Below are positions 33,307 through 41,967 of a DNA stretch of 64,000 nucleotides, in pieces. The translations under genes were made by a program, and so were the position numbers. The notes beneath the pieces are model-generated. The model did no database searches. It had not been told where the DNA came from and saw only the letters and a list, made by a program, of their open reading frames with translations. The stretch is from positions 1 through 64,000 of the forward strand of contig NZ_WLVL01000039.1 of the NCBI RefSeq assembly GCF_009707125.1, read 5' to 3'. This DNA is from Arsenicicoccus cauae (GTDB lineage: Bacteria > Actinomycetota > Actinomycetes > Actinomycetales > Dermatophilaceae). The first letter of the stretch is position 1; every line of letters begins with the position of its first letter.

Positions 33307-34373
33307 CCTCGGTCGGGTTCGTCATACCGGACCTCGGGCGACCCTCCGGGGGCTCGACCTATGACGACCAGGTGGTGCGGGCCTGGCCGCCCGAGGGACC
33401 CCCTGTGCACCCGATCGCCGTGCCGCACCCGACCCCGCCCGACACGCTCGCGGTGGCGCTGCGCCGGCACCCCGTGACGCTCGTGGACGGGCTCGTCGGC
33501 TCCGAGCACCCGGACGTCCTGGCCGAGGCGGCCGAGGACGGGCACGCGGTGGTGCTGCTCGTTCACCTGCCGCGACCCGCGGACTCGGGCCTGACCGACG
33601 ACGACCGCGAGCGGCTGGCCGGGCTCGAGGCCGCGGCGCTGCGCACGAGCCAGGGGGTCGTCGTGCCGAGCCGGTGGGCGGCCGCGGACCTGGAGCGTCG
33701 CTACGGGGTGGCGGGGGCGGTCGTGGCCGTGCCGGGCGTGGCCCCGGCTCCGCTCTCCGAGCCGCACCGGGTGCCGGTCATCGTGCAGGTCGGGGCGATC
33801 GGGCCGCTCAAGAACCAGCTGCTGACGGCCGAGGCGCTGCTCGCCTCCGGGGACCTGGGGCTGTGCGTGCGGTTCGTGGGTCCGGTGCTCGATCAGCCGT
33901 ATGCCGATCGGCTCGCCGAGTCCCTCCGGCCGCTGGGTTCACGGGCGCAGGTCCACCCCGGCACCGACGCCGCCGGGGTCGCCGCGCTCCTCGCCGAGGC
34001 TCACCTCGTGGTCAGCGTCGCGACCACCGAGACCTACGGCCTGACCGTCACCGAGGGGCTGGCGCGCGGGCTGCCGGCGCTGGTCGGGCGGGGCACCGGC
34101 GCCGAGGAGGCCCTGGCCGCGGCCTTGTCGGACCCGCAGGACCTGCCGGGGGCTGCCGTGGCCACGGACGACCCGCAGGAGCTGACCATAGCGCTGCGTA
34201 CCTTCGTGCAGGACAGCACGACCCGCGCACGATGGCGCGCCGCCGCCGAGGTCGCCCGAGGGCGGCTGCCGCGGTGGGACGACACCGCCCGCACCATCGC
34301 CGCAGCGTGCGGTCAGCGCATGACCAGCTCCGTGCAGACGTCGTCGCCCAGCACGAACCTGCGCGAGGGGTGA
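33303..34373 (+). CDS. Glycosyltransferase family 4 (PTPS-linked cluster)
   Basis: 356 aa, start GTG overlapping the previous stop. N-terminal [20 protein letters not shown] has the glycine-rich loop of GT4, then [29 protein letters not shown], and the donor motif [21 protein letters not shown] with the EX7E glutamates. A GT4 of this kind recurs in actinobacteria next to PTPS-like and zinc-dehydrogenase-like genes. Its 3' end overlaps the converging RibA-RibD fusion by 61 bp, so the last ~20 residues are encoded antisense to that gene. Confidence 0.86.
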   Translation: MTSVGFVIPDLGRPSGGSTYDDQVVRAWPPEGPPVHPIAVPHPTPPDTLAVALRRHPVTLVDGLVGSEHPDVLAEAAEDGHAVVLLVHLPRPADSGLTDDDRERLAGLEAAALRTSQGVVVPSRWAAADLERRYGVAGAVVAVPGVAPAPLSEPHRVPVIVQVGAIGPLKNQLLTAEALLASGDLGLCVRFVGPVLDQPYADRLAESLRPLGSRAQVHPGTDAAGVAALLAEAHLVVSVATTETYGLTVTEGLARGLPALVGRGTGAEEALAAALSDPQDLPGAAVATDDPQELTIALRTFVQDSTTRARWRAAAEVARGRLPRWDDTARTIAAACGQRMTSSVQTSSPSTNLREG

Positions 34374-35671
34374 CGAGGGGCGTCGCCGATCTGGGACGCT
34401 GGTTGCACCCGCAGCCCTGGCACACCGTCGCCGAGCAGGACGGGCACCGTGGTGACGTAGAGCCGGTCGAGCTCCCCCGCGTCGGCGAACCGTGACACGG
34501 TGCGCCCGCCCCCCTCGACGAGTACCCGCCCGAGGCCACGCGCCCGCAAGGTCGCCACCACCTCGGCCGGCGCGAAGTCCGTCGTCGGCAGCCGCAGCAC
34601 GGTCACGTGGTCGGCGACCCCGGGCACCTGCGCGTCCGGACCCACGAGCCACAGCGTCGGCGAGGTGGCCTCCACGAGGACGGTGGCGTCGTGCGGCACC
34701 CGGGCATGGGGGTCGAGGACGACCCGCGTCGGGTGGGGGCCGCTTACCTCTCGCACGGTCAGCTGCGGGTCGTCGGCCACGACGGTGCCGGCGCCGACGA
34801 CCACGGCGTCGACCAGAGCCCGCAGCCGGTGCAGGTGCTCGTGGTCCGCGGCGCCGGACAGGCCCGCGCCGTCGCCGGACCGGGTGGCGATGAAGCCGTC
34901 CAGGCTCTGCGCCATCTGCGCGACCACCGCCGTCGGCTGCGCGACGAGCGGGCCGTAGCGCTCCACCAGCTGAAGGTCCTCGCTGGACGATGCGGAGACC
35001 GGCACGCGCCCGTCGAGCAGCTCCTGCCACACCGACGCCTCGGGAGGGGCGTCGTGCCGCATCCGGGCCCGCTTGGTGTGCAGGTAGAAGACGCTGTCCG
35101 GGGGCTCGGGGACGAACATGCCGGTCCGCTCGACCACCTGGATGCCGAGCGCGGCGAGCGCCTCCTCCTTGCCGGGGTTGGAGCTCATGAGCCGGATCCG
35201 CGGCAGGCCGAGGTCAGCCAGGATCGCAGCCGCCTGGCCATAGTCACGGGCGTCGCTGGGGTGCCCGAGCGCCAGGTTGGCATCGACCGTGTCGACCCCG
35301 GCGTCCTGCAGCCGATAGGCCTTGAGCTTCTCGAGCAGCCCGATCCCCCGGCCCTCGTGGCCGCGGACGTAGACCAGGACCCCGAGACCCTCGCCGGCGA
35401 TGCGCGCGAGCGCGGCGTCGAGCTGCACCCCGCAGTCGCAGCGCCACGAGCCGAGCCCGTCGCCGGTGAGGCACTCCGAGTGCAGCCGCACCAGGGGCGG
35501 GACGTCCGGGACGGCGTCGTCGTGCACCCCGACGCTCAGCGCGACGTGCTCGGTGCCGTCATACCCGAGGTAGCCGACCATGCGGAAGGTGCCGTGCCGC
35601 GTGGGCAAGACCGTCTCCACCACGCGCTCGACGACCTCGCCGGTGCCTGGCGTCGGCGACGCGGTCACCAT
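34313..35671 (-). CDS. GTP cyclohydrolase II fused to RibD-type reductase domain
   Basis: 452 aa. Residues ~1-205 are a complete GTP cyclohydrolase [20 protein letters not shown] carries the three zinc cysteines, [19 protein letters not shown] the GTP site and [11 protein letters not shown] the end. From ~residue 240 is a RibD_C reductase: [30 protein letters not shown] and [12 protein letters not shown]. There is no deaminase domain and no DHBP synthase, unlike usual riboflavin fusions. The product would be a reduced diamino-ribitylamino-pyrimidinone phosphate. It overlaps the HAD gene by 7 bp. Confidence 0.9.
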   Translation of the reverse strand: MVTASPTPGTGEVVERVVETVLPTRHGTFRMVGYLGYDGTEHVALSVGVHDDAVPDVPPLVRLHSECLTGDGLGSWRCDCGVQLDAALARIAGEGLGVLVYVRGHEGRGIGLLEKLKAYRLQDAGVDTVDANLALGHPSDARDYGQAAAILADLGLPRIRLMSSNPGKEEALAALGIQVVERTGMFVPEPPDSVFYLHTKRARMRHDAPPEASVWQELLDGRVPVSASSSEDLQLVERYGPLVAQPTAVVAQMAQSLDGFIATRSGDGAGLSGAADHEHLHRLRALVDAVVVGAGTVVADDPQLTVREVSGPHPTRVVLDPHARVPHDATVLVEATSPTLWLVGPDAQVPGVADHVTVLRLPTTDFAPAEVVATLRARGLGRVLVEGGGRTVSRFADAGELDRLYVTTVPVLLGDGVPGLRVQPASQIGDAPRHPSRRFVLGDDVCTELVMR

Positions 35672-36333
35672 GCCGCCTCCGTCCGGGCCGGCACCGGCAG
35701 GTGCTCGCCGGGATCCCCGAGGTGGGGCACGACAGCCACCGCCCCGGCCGCCACCAGCTCCGCACGTCGCCGTGGGTCGCTGCTCACCCCGATGCCTCGC
35801 ACACCCGCCCTGGACGCCGCAACCATGTCGCTCACACTATCGCCGTAGAACGCGGTGCGGTCCGTTGCCGACCCGAGGACCGCCATCGCGTCCAGGAGCA
35901 GCGCAGGCTCCGGCTTGAGCCGATCCACGTCGGCACCGTGGCGGGCCGCCACGTGGTCGACGAGAGACAGGACGCCGCACTGCTGGAGGGCGGCCCGGAC
36001 CGCCTCGTCGGCGTTGTTGGAGACGACGGCGACGGCATACCCCTCGTCGTGGGCCCCGTGCAGGAAGGCGACCGCGCCGGGGGCCGGGAGGGCCTGCCGG
36101 GCAGCGCGGACCTCGGCCGCGGTAGCCCGACGCTCCAGCTCGGGCAGCAGCTCCGGCGCCAGCTCGCGCACCGAGCGGAGCACCTGCACGTGGTCGACCG
36201 CCGCCTCGAGCCGGCAGCCCGTGCGCGTGGCCAGGACGCCCGCGATCTCCTCGGCGAGCACCAGGTGAGCGGGGTCCGGAAAGAGCTTGGTCAACGGGCC
36301 GTCGAGGTCGATCAGCAGGGTCGCGGAAGGCAT
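35665..36333 (-). CDS. HAD-superfamily phosphatase
   Basis: 222 aa. HAD motifs in order: LIDLDGPLT (nucleophile Asp), VVSNN (Ser), LKPEP (Lys) and [11 protein letters not shown] (acidic pair), with a helical C1-type cap between. It is expressed just before, and overlapping with, the GTP cyclohydrolase II-reductase fusion. HAD enzymes are the known phosphatases that remove phosphate from the ribitylamino-pyrimidine intermediate in riboflavin synthesis, so a matching role here is plausible but inferred. Start ATG 36333. Confidence 0.87.
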   Translation of the reverse strand: MPSATLLIDLDGPLTKLFPDPAHLVLAEEIAGVLATRTGCRLEAAVDHVQVLRSVRELAPELLPELERRATAAEVRAARQALPAPGAVAFLHGAHDEGYAVAVVSNNADEAVRAALQQCGVLSLVDHVAARHGADVDRLKPEPALLLDAMAVLGSATDRTAFYGDSVSDMVAASRAGVRGIGVSSDPRRRAELVAAGAVAVVPHLGDPGEHLPVPARTEAAW

Positions 36334-36562
36334 CCACAGACCTTAGTGGCTCACCCTGGCCGGTGTCGGCTTGTCGCCCCGCGGCCGCTCCGGCTGCCAG
36401 CCACCCTCGGGCAGCCCGCCGGTGTCCTCCACGTCCACGGCGACGTCGCGCAGCTTGGGGTCGAGCAGCCGGCTGCATCGGATGCTCCACCGCCACCGCT
36501 CCACCGACGCTCCCCCCCTTGCCGCTCGTCGGGCAAGACCCGCTGTGTGATGAGGTGGACGC

Positions 36563-36955
36563 ATGACCCGCCGCCCTCGCCGCAACGCCGGCAAGCCCCA
36601 GAGCGCCGACATCGTCGGACACCTCACCACGCTCGCGGCCTGGGAGGAGGGTCTCGCCGCCGGCGCCTACACCACCTCCACCCACGGCCGGACGCTCGAG
36701 CAGGAGGGCTTCGTCCACTGCTCCTCGCCGGAGCAGCTCCCGCGGACGGCACGGCGGTTCTACCAGGACGTCCCCGGCCCGCTGGTGGTGCTGGTCATCG
36801 AGCCCGCCCTGCTCGGCCGCAGCCATCTCAGGCTCGAGCAGGTCGGGGACCAGACCTACCCGCGCCTGTATGGCGCCCTGCCGCCCGAGGCCGTCATCGC
36901 GGTGATGCCGGCGTGGTTCGAGGACGGGGAGCTGCGGCTCGCCCCGAGCCGCTGA
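36563..36955 (+). CDS. DUF952-family protein
   Basis: 130 aa. IVGHLTTLAAWEEG, TLEQEGFVHCSSPEQL and RLYGALPPEAVIAV match the DUF952 family, whose fold resembles ADP-ribosyltransferases such as RNA 2'-phosphotransferase; no activity is established. The first ~12 residues are basic. It ends 3 bp before the converging methyltransferase-like gene. The 229 bp upstream (36334-36562) contain nothing I can support. Confidence 0.82.
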   Translation: MTRRPRRNAGKPQSADIVGHLTTLAAWEEGLAAGAYTTSTHGRTLEQEGFVHCSSPEQLPRTARRFYQDVPGPLVVLVIEPALLGRSHLRLEQVGDQTYPRLYGALPPEAVIAVMPAWFEDGELRLAPSR

Positions 36956-36958
36956 CCG

Positions 36959-37642
36959 TCAACGGGGATCGCCGCACAGATAGAGCACGTCCGGTGCCAC
37001 GTCGCCGCGGTGGACGTCCACGCGCTCCACCTCGGCGTACACCTGCCGCAGCCGTGACTCGAAGGGCTCGGACGGCCACGCGGACCAGTAGGCGCAGAGC
37101 CCACCCGGCGCCAGACTGCGGGCCGCCACGAGCAGGGCCGGGTCGGCATACAGCGCAGCGTTGCGCTCGTGCACCAGCCACTCGGGACCGTTGTCCGTGT
37201 CGAGCACGATGGCGTCATAGCTCTCCTGGGTCGTTGCGAGGTGCTGCCCCACGTCCCCCCGGATGACCCGCAGCCGCTCCAGGTCAGGTCCAGAGAGCCC
37301 CCAGCGGGCCCGGAAGTATCTCTCCCACCACCGCACCACGAGCGGCTCGACCTCGACGACGTCGATGCGCCCCGCCCCCGACTCGAGGGCCTGCACCACC
37401 GACGACCCGACCCCCAGCCCACCGATCAGCAGCCGTGCACCTCGCCGCACCCGGGCCAGCGTGGCGGACACCATCAGTCGCTCCGAGACTGTGACGCGCG
37501 TGTCCATGAGGAAGACGCCGTTGGCGATGACCTCGAGGTCGGTCCCGTCGGTCCGCAGGACCAGCTCGCCGTTGACGCCCTCGCCCCGGTCCAGGACGAC
37601 GAGCGCGCCGCCCACCTCGTCCCCAGGGCTCAACGACGGCAT
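36959..37642 (-). CDS. Spermidine-synthase-like methyltransferase-fold protein
   Basis: 227 aa from ATG 37642; a GTG at 37675 behind GGAGGT is an alternative start adding 11 residues. Rossmann-type motifs: LLIGGLGVGSSVVQAL (SAM loop), IDVVEVEPLVVRWWE (acidic strand) and DAIVLDTDNGPEWLV, in the layout of polyamine synthases and related class I methyltransferases. Substrate unknown. Polyamine synthesis is doubtful because no aminopropyl-site or AdoMet decarboxylase context is seen. Confidence 0.75.
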   Translation of the reverse strand: MPSLSPGDEVGGALVVLDRGEGVNGELVLRTDGTDLEVIANGVFLMDTRVTVSERLMVSATLARVRRGARLLIGGLGVGSSVVQALESGAGRIDVVEVEPLVVRWWERYFRARWGLSGPDLERLRVIRGDVGQHLATTQESYDAIVLDTDNGPEWLVHERNAALYADPALLVAARSLAPGGLCAYWSAWPSEPFESRLRQVYAEVERVDVHRGDVAPDVLYLCGDPR

Positions 37643-37701
37643 GAGCCGCGGCCCCCTGGGTATGCGCGACAGCACCCACCTCCGAGCCCAAGGAGATGCA
37701 C

Positions 37702-37998
37702 ATGTCCTCCCGCACCTGGCTGCGACGCGCGACCGTCACCGCCCTGGCCGCCGCCGTCGTCCCCCTCGGCGCCCTCCCCGCCGCCGCGGCCTCCGCTGAC
37801 GCCTCCCCGCGGCACGTCGTGGCGGCATTGGCGGCGGACACGTCCACGCCCACGCCGAGCAGCTCCACCGAGCGACCGGTCACCAAGGGCGAGCAGGGGG
37901 ACCTGAGCTTCGGGTACGTGCTCTTCGGCGTGGTCGTCGCGTTGTTCGTGGCGCTCGGCGCGTGGTTCCTGAGGACGCGCCGCGGTCGTCCCCAGTGA
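37702..37998 (+). CDS. Small secreted or membrane-anchored protein
   Basis: 98 aa. A signal peptide is evident: basic SRTWLRR, hydrophobic core VTALAAAVVPLGALP and AAAASA at the probable cleavage site. A Thr/Ser/Pro-rich middle leads to one C-terminal helix (GYVLFGVVVALFVALGAWFL) and a basic RTRRGRPQ tail, so it should be anchored with the middle outside the cell. No LPXTG. Start ATG 37702 has AAGGAG 6 nt upstream; ATG 37696 abuts the ribosome site. Function unknown. Confidence 0.7.
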   Translation: MSSRTWLRRATVTALAAAVVPLGALPAAAASADASPRHVVAALAADTSTPTPSSSTERPVTKGEQGDLSFGYVLFGVVVALFVALGAWFLRTRRGRPQ

Positions 37999-38003
37999 CG
38001 GGC

Positions 38004-38186
38004 TCACCCCTGTGAGCCCCGATGGCCGTTCTTGAGCTCCATCACGAGCTCGTCCAGGGCCTGGGCCAGGGTCGGCATCGCCGCGCGGACGCTCTCTTGC
38101 TGCCGGGCGGTGTAGTCCGGGTTGCTGCCGTTCTCGGTCCACGCCCGGACCACGGCGTCCAAGACCTTGAGGCGACGCTCGTCCAT
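38004..38186 (-). CDS. Small conserved-looking protein of unknown function
   Basis: 60 aa. GAGGAGG lies 5 nt before ATG 38186, one of the clearest ribosome sites in the window, which supports a real gene. The sequence is mostly helical (RRLKVLDAVVRAWTENG, then LAQALDELVMELKNG) with no membrane segment. It converges with the small secreted protein gene 6 bp away. Not recognised. Confidence 0.55.
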   Translation of the reverse strand: MDERRLKVLDAVVRAWTENGSNPDYTARQQESVRAAMPTLAQALDELVMELKNGHRGSQG

Positions 38187-38340
38187 GGTGACCTCCTCGT
38201 CACTGGTTGGTGCAGGTCATCCTCGCACCTCGCCGAGGATGCAGCGCACCGACCCCCCTCCGTGTCCCTGCCGCGCCCTGCGCCCGACCGACATGCGGGC
38301 ACCGGTTGGGCCACCTGTCACCCTCGGTTACGGTCGCGGC

Positions 38341-38961
38341 ATGGACATCTCGATGGAGAGCTTCCACGTGGGGGGACGCAAGGTCGGCGCCCTCGTGCGG
38401 CGCCTCACCCCCACCCAGCTGCGCAGCCTCCTCGTCTACCGCGACGGACCCCGGCTGCGGCGCACCGACCACACGCTCACGCACCGCGGTGACGTCCGCG
38501 ACTGGACGTCCTGCTCACTCAGCACCCCGGAGGGGTCCACGTCGGCGCGGCGCACCGATGCCACGACCATCGACGTGGACGGGACCGCGCACGAGATCCC
38601 GGCGGACACGATCCCCAGCAGCGCCCAGACCGTGGTGCTCGAGCAGATGCTCGCCGGCTCGCACACCGACGAGGAGTTCCACGTCCTGGACGAGTCCACG
38701 CCGCAGGACGCCCCGCGCAGCGCCCACCTCAGCGTCGGCAACCCCGAGACGGTCCAGCTGCCCGGCCGGACCGAGCAGGAGCTCGGCACGGTCACGTTGT
38801 TCGTCGACGAGTCGGCCTCGCACCACTTCTGGTTCGACAGCCACCACGTCCTGGCCGCCGACTGGGAGGGCCCTCGCAGTTACCTCGTCAGCTCGCACGA
38901 CGAGCTGCTGGCCGGCCTCGACGACGAGGTCGCCGCCGCGGTGCGGGAGTTCATCGCCTGA
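38341..38961 (+). CDS. Uncharacterised soluble protein
   Basis: 206 aa, not recognised. No signal peptide or membrane helix. Polar, with many Thr, Ser and His, and codon use like neighbouring genes. The start is taken as ATG 38341, though the ribosome site is weak and a leaderless start is possible. Ends 8 bp before a strong terminator hairpin. Confidence 0.6.
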   Translation: MDISMESFHVGGRKVGALVRRLTPTQLRSLLVYRDGPRLRRTDHTLTHRGDVRDWTSCSLSTPEGSTSARRTDATTIDVDGTAHEIPADTIPSSAQTVVLEQMLAGSHTDEEFHVLDESTPQDAPRSAHLSVGNPETVQLPGRTEQELGTVTLFVDESASHHFWFDSHHVLAADWEGPRSYLVSSHDELLAGLDDEVAAAVREFIA

Positions 38962-38968
38962 CGCGCGG

Positions 38969-39030
38969 CCGTATGCCGGAGCCCGCCGCCTCGCCCCGTG
39001 GGGGTCAGGCGGCGGGCTCGCGGCATACGG
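38969..39030. terminator. Long bidirectional hairpin between convergent genes
   Basis: A 22-bp stem with one bulge (38969-38990 with 39008-39030) and a 17-nt loop, between a plus-strand and a minus-strand gene end. The base of the stem is built from GTATGCCG and its complement CGGCATAC, the heptamer that is overrepresented across this window. Confidence 0.8.
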
Positions 39031-39040
39031 GCGCAGATGG

Positions 39041-40324
39041 TCAGGCCAGCCCGGCCTGCTCCTGCCGCAGCGCGTCGACGAGGCGCCCTTCGGGCAGCTC
39101 GACGTCGGCGTAGGTGAGGTACTCGTCCTTCTTGACGTCGCGCGTGAGCACACAGCCCTCGGCGACGCCCATCGGCAGCAGATCCTCGGCGGCGGTGACA
39201 CCCGCGGCCTCGCACTGGCCGTAGGTGTCGTAGCCGCCCAGCCCGTCGAGCGTGTGCCCGGCCGGGAGGTCCCGCTTGGCCACGGTGATGACCTCGACGG
39301 TGGGCTTGCCGGCGGGGGTGATCGCGTAGTCCCCGAAGAGCACCGCGCGGGCCACCGTCAGCGGCACCTCGAAGTGGCACAGGTGGTAGGGCGTGTAGAA
39401 CGAGTAGAGCGGCCCGTCCCCGAGCTTGTAGAGCTTGAGGTAGTGCTGCTGCTTGGGGTCGTCGTGCGTCGCGAAGCAGTAGACGCCCGGTCCGGGCTGC
39501 GCGCCCACGACGTAGTCCACGACGCCGCCGAGCTCCTTGAGCTGCTCCACGTCGTAGAGCCTGGTCGCGGCGTCGATGTGCTCGCGGTGGTCGGCGCCCT
39601 TGAGCCCGCGCTTCTCGACGGTCATGCCCGTCGCGTTGGCCACGAGGGCCTGCTCGAAGGACACCTTGGTGCCGTCCGCGAAGCTCGTGACCATGTAGGG
39701 GTCCTGGCCCCATTGCTTGGCGAACCCCTCCTGCGTGGTCGGGTTGCGGTACTCGTCCTGCAGGCCCTTGATGTTGCCCATGACCAGCGGCGTCAGCCCG
39801 ATGGACTTCACGAAGCGGTAGAGGTTCATCTGGACACCCGGCTGGTCGCCGTCGCAGCCCGTGATGATGACGCCCTTGGCGAGCGCCCGCTGCTTGAGCG
39901 CGTAGCCGACGGTGCCGTCGACCTCGGCGTTGAGCAGCACGACGTGCTTGCCGCCCTCGATCGCGTCGGCGACCACGTGCGCGCCGTACTCGACCGCGCC
40001 GGTCGCCTCGACGATGGCGTCGATGGAGCCGGACTCCGTGACGGCCTGGTGGTCGCTGGTGATGACGGCCTTGCCGGCCTTGACCGCGGCGTCGAGCGCC
40101 TCGGCCGAGTCGACGACCTCCCAGTCGGTGACGCCCGCCTCGGAGTAGGCCCGCTCGGCGTTGGCCTGGGTGCGGTTGACGATGGCGGCGACGACCATCC
40201 CGGGAACGGAGTTCGTGACCTGGTTGACGAAGCCGCGGCCCATGAAGCCCGCGCCCACCAGGGCCACCCGGATCGGGTTGCCCTCGGCCTCGCGCTCGGC
40301 CAGGGCGGTGTCGACGATGATCAT
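39041..40324 (-). CDS. SAF-domain NAD(P)-dependent oxidoreductase
   Basis: 427 aa. N-terminal Rossmann domain with VALVGAGFMGRGFVNQV at ~residue 20, like homoserine dehydrogenases. The middle carries DAIVEATGAVEYGA and HVVLLNAEVDGTVG. The last ~90 residues are a SAF domain (VAKRDLPAGHTLDGLGGYDTYG), found in sialic-acid synthases and related sugar enzymes. Such genes recur beside rfbF and RmlC-like genes. It is the last gene of a four-gene nucleotide-sugar operon, ATGA-coupled to the RmlC-like gene. The exact reaction is unknown. Confidence 0.83.
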   Translation of the reverse strand: MIIVDTALAEREAEGNPIRVALVGAGFMGRGFVNQVTNSVPGMVVAAIVNRTQANAERAYSEAGVTDWEVVDSAEALDAAVKAGKAVITSDHQAVTESGSIDAIVEATGAVEYGAHVVADAIEGGKHVVLLNAEVDGTVGYALKQRALAKGVIITGCDGDQPGVQMNLYRFVKSIGLTPLVMGNIKGLQDEYRNPTTQEGFAKQWGQDPYMVTSFADGTKVSFEQALVANATGMTVEKRGLKGADHREHIDAATRLYDVEQLKELGGVVDYVVGAQPGPGVYCFATHDDPKQQHYLKLYKLGDGPLYSFYTPYHLCHFEVPLTVARAVLFGDYAITPAGKPTVEVITVAKRDLPAGHTLDGLGGYDTYGQCEAAGVTAAEDLLPMGVAEGCVLTRDVKKDEYLTYADVELPEGRLVDALRQEQAGLA

Positions 40325-40917
40325 GCGTCCTCCTTGAGCTGCGCCTGGCGCGGCGCGGGCAGGGGCGCGGGCTTCTCGACGTCGTCGCGGTCGGCGAAGA
40401 GCGGCCAGGCCGCGTCCTTGTCGCTGATGACCGCGATCTCGCGACCCCAGTCGATGCCGAAGGCCGGGTCGTCGTAGCGGAAGCCCCGCTCGGTGTTCGG
40501 CGTGTAGGCGTGGGACACCTGGTAGGTCACCTCGCAGTCGTCCTCCAGCGTCAGGTAGCCGTGCGCGAAGTACTCCGGCACGTAGAGCGCCTGCCGGTTG
40601 TCGGCGGTGAGCTCCACCTTGACGTGCTGCAGGTAGGTCGGGCTGTCCGGACGCATGTCGACGATCACGTCGATGATGCGGCCGCGGATGCAGCGGACCA
40701 GCTTGGCCTCGGGGGCCGGGTCGATCTGCTGGTGCAGGCCCCGGATCGTGCCGGCCTTGTAGTTGTAGGACATGTTGCACTGGATCACGGCCGGGGTCAG
40801 GCCGGCGTCCTCGAACTCCTGGGTGCAGAAGGTGCGGGCGAAGAAGCCGCGGTCGTCCTGCAGGAGCTTGAGGTCGATCAGGGCCGGGCCCTGGATGTCG
40901 AAGGTGCGGAACTCCAT
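40321..40917 (-). CDS. dTDP-4-dehydrorhamnose 3,5-epimerase-like protein
   Basis: 198 aa cupin. DDRGFFARTFCTQEF, IRGLHQQ with the active-site histidine, GRIIDVIVDMRPDSPTY and YVPEYFAHGYLTLEDDCEV follow the RmlC pattern. Partner RmlA and RmlB genes are absent and the operon starts with an RfbF-type enzyme, so the true substrate is likelier a CDP- or other 4-keto sugar. It overlaps the gene before by one base (TGATG) and the next by four. Confidence 0.87.
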   Translation of the reverse strand: MEFRTFDIQGPALIDLKLLQDDRGFFARTFCTQEFEDAGLTPAVIQCNMSYNYKAGTIRGLHQQIDPAPEAKLVRCIRGRIIDVIVDMRPDSPTYLQHVKVELTADNRQALYVPEYFAHGYLTLEDDCEVTYQVSHAYTPNTERGFRYDDPAFGIDWGREIAVISDKDAAWPLFADRDDVEKPAPLPAPRQAQLKEDA

Positions 40918-41957
40918 CAGAGGATGCTCCCCGCCGGCTTGGTCCAGAACATCTGGTCGTCGATCTGCTTGGTGCGCATCAGGTGCTCGAGCTGCTTGAG
41001 GCGGGTGTGGCCGCGGCCGGTGAAGGTGGCCTCGTCCAGGTCGATGGTCGTGAAGACCTCGGCCAGCTGCTGGGCGCCACGCTCGGCGTCCCAGTCGCTC
41101 GCGTAACCCGGCAGCTGGGACGCGATCTTGTCGAAGTTGACCTTGTAGGAGCGGTTGTCACCGGCGTTGTCGCCGAAGGTGACCTCGCAGCCGGGGAAGG
41201 CCGCGCCGACGATCTCGGCGATCTCGCGGACCCGCCAGTTGTGCTCGGTCTTGCCGACGTTGAAGATCTGCTGGTGCACGGCCTCGCGCGGCGCGTTGAT
41301 GGCGCAGCGGATCGACTTGGCGATGTCCAGGGCGTGGACCAGCGGGCGCCACGGGGTGCCGTCGGAGGTCATCGCGATCTTCTTGGTGGTGTAGGCCAGG
41401 CCCGACAGGTTGTTGAGCACGATGTCGAAGCGCATGCGCGGGGAGGCGCCGTACGCCGTCGCGTTGCGCATGAAGGTGGGCGAGAAGTTGTCGTCGCCCA
41501 TCGGCAGCACGTCCCGCTCGACCATCGCCTTGCACTCGGCATACGCGGTCTGCGGGTTGACCTGGGACTGCTCGTCGACCACGCCGTCGGCCACGCCGTA
41601 CACGGAGCAGCTGGACATGTAGACGAACCGCGGGACGCCGGCCTGCTTGGCCAGCTCGGCGAGCTTGACCGAGCCCTTGTGGTTGACGTCGTAGGTGACG
41701 TTGGGGATCAGCGCGCCGAGCGGGTCGTTGGACAGCTCGGCCATGTGCACGATGGCGTCGTGGCCGCGGACGTCCTCGACCGTGAGGTTGCGGATGTCCT
41801 TGCGCAGGGTCATGGCGCCGAGGTCGACGCCGTTGTAGAGCCAGCCCTGGGCGTAGAAGCCCGTGTCGACGCCGGTGACGTCGTGGCCGTCGCGGATCAG
41901 CTCCGCGGCGACGAGACAGCCGAGGTAGCCCTCGGTACCAGTAACCAGAACCTTCAT
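40917..41957 (-). CDS. NAD-dependent sugar epimerase/dehydratase
   Basis: 346 aa extended SDR. VLVTGTEGYLGCLVAAEL binds NAD, SSCSVYG precedes the catalytic pair in AYAECKAMVE (Y-x-x-x-K), and HALDIAKSI, FNVGKTEHNW mark the sugar-nucleotide site. It may be the 4,6-dehydratase or an epimerase acting on the RfbF product. Second gene of the operon, 10 bp after rfbF. Confidence 0.87.
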   Translation of the reverse strand: MKVLVTGTEGYLGCLVAAELIRDGHDVTGVDTGFYAQGWLYNGVDLGAMTLRKDIRNLTVEDVRGHDAIVHMAELSNDPLGALIPNVTYDVNHKGSVKLAELAKQAGVPRFVYMSSCSVYGVADGVVDEQSQVNPQTAYAECKAMVERDVLPMGDDNFSPTFMRNATAYGASPRMRFDIVLNNLSGLAYTTKKIAMTSDGTPWRPLVHALDIAKSIRCAINAPREAVHQQIFNVGKTEHNWRVREIAEIVGAAFPGCEVTFGDNAGDNRSYKVNFDKIASQLPGYASDWDAERGAQQLAEVFTTIDLDEATFTGRGHTRLKQLEHLMRTKQIDDQMFWTKPAGSIL

Positions 41958-41967
41958 GTGGATGTCC

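Noticed and set aside
31803-36333. Genomic island inserted at tRNA-Lys
   Set aside because: No integrase, no repeated tRNA 3' end and no change in base composition; only the position is suggestive.
36334-36562. Small open frames in the gap before the DUF952 gene
   Set aside because: No ribosome site, no recognisable motif, and overlapping frames on both strands typical of GC-rich noise.
36959-37642. Spermidine synthase as a literal function
   Set aside because: Only the general fold is visible; there is no decarboxylase or polyamine context, so I kept it as methyltransferase-fold.
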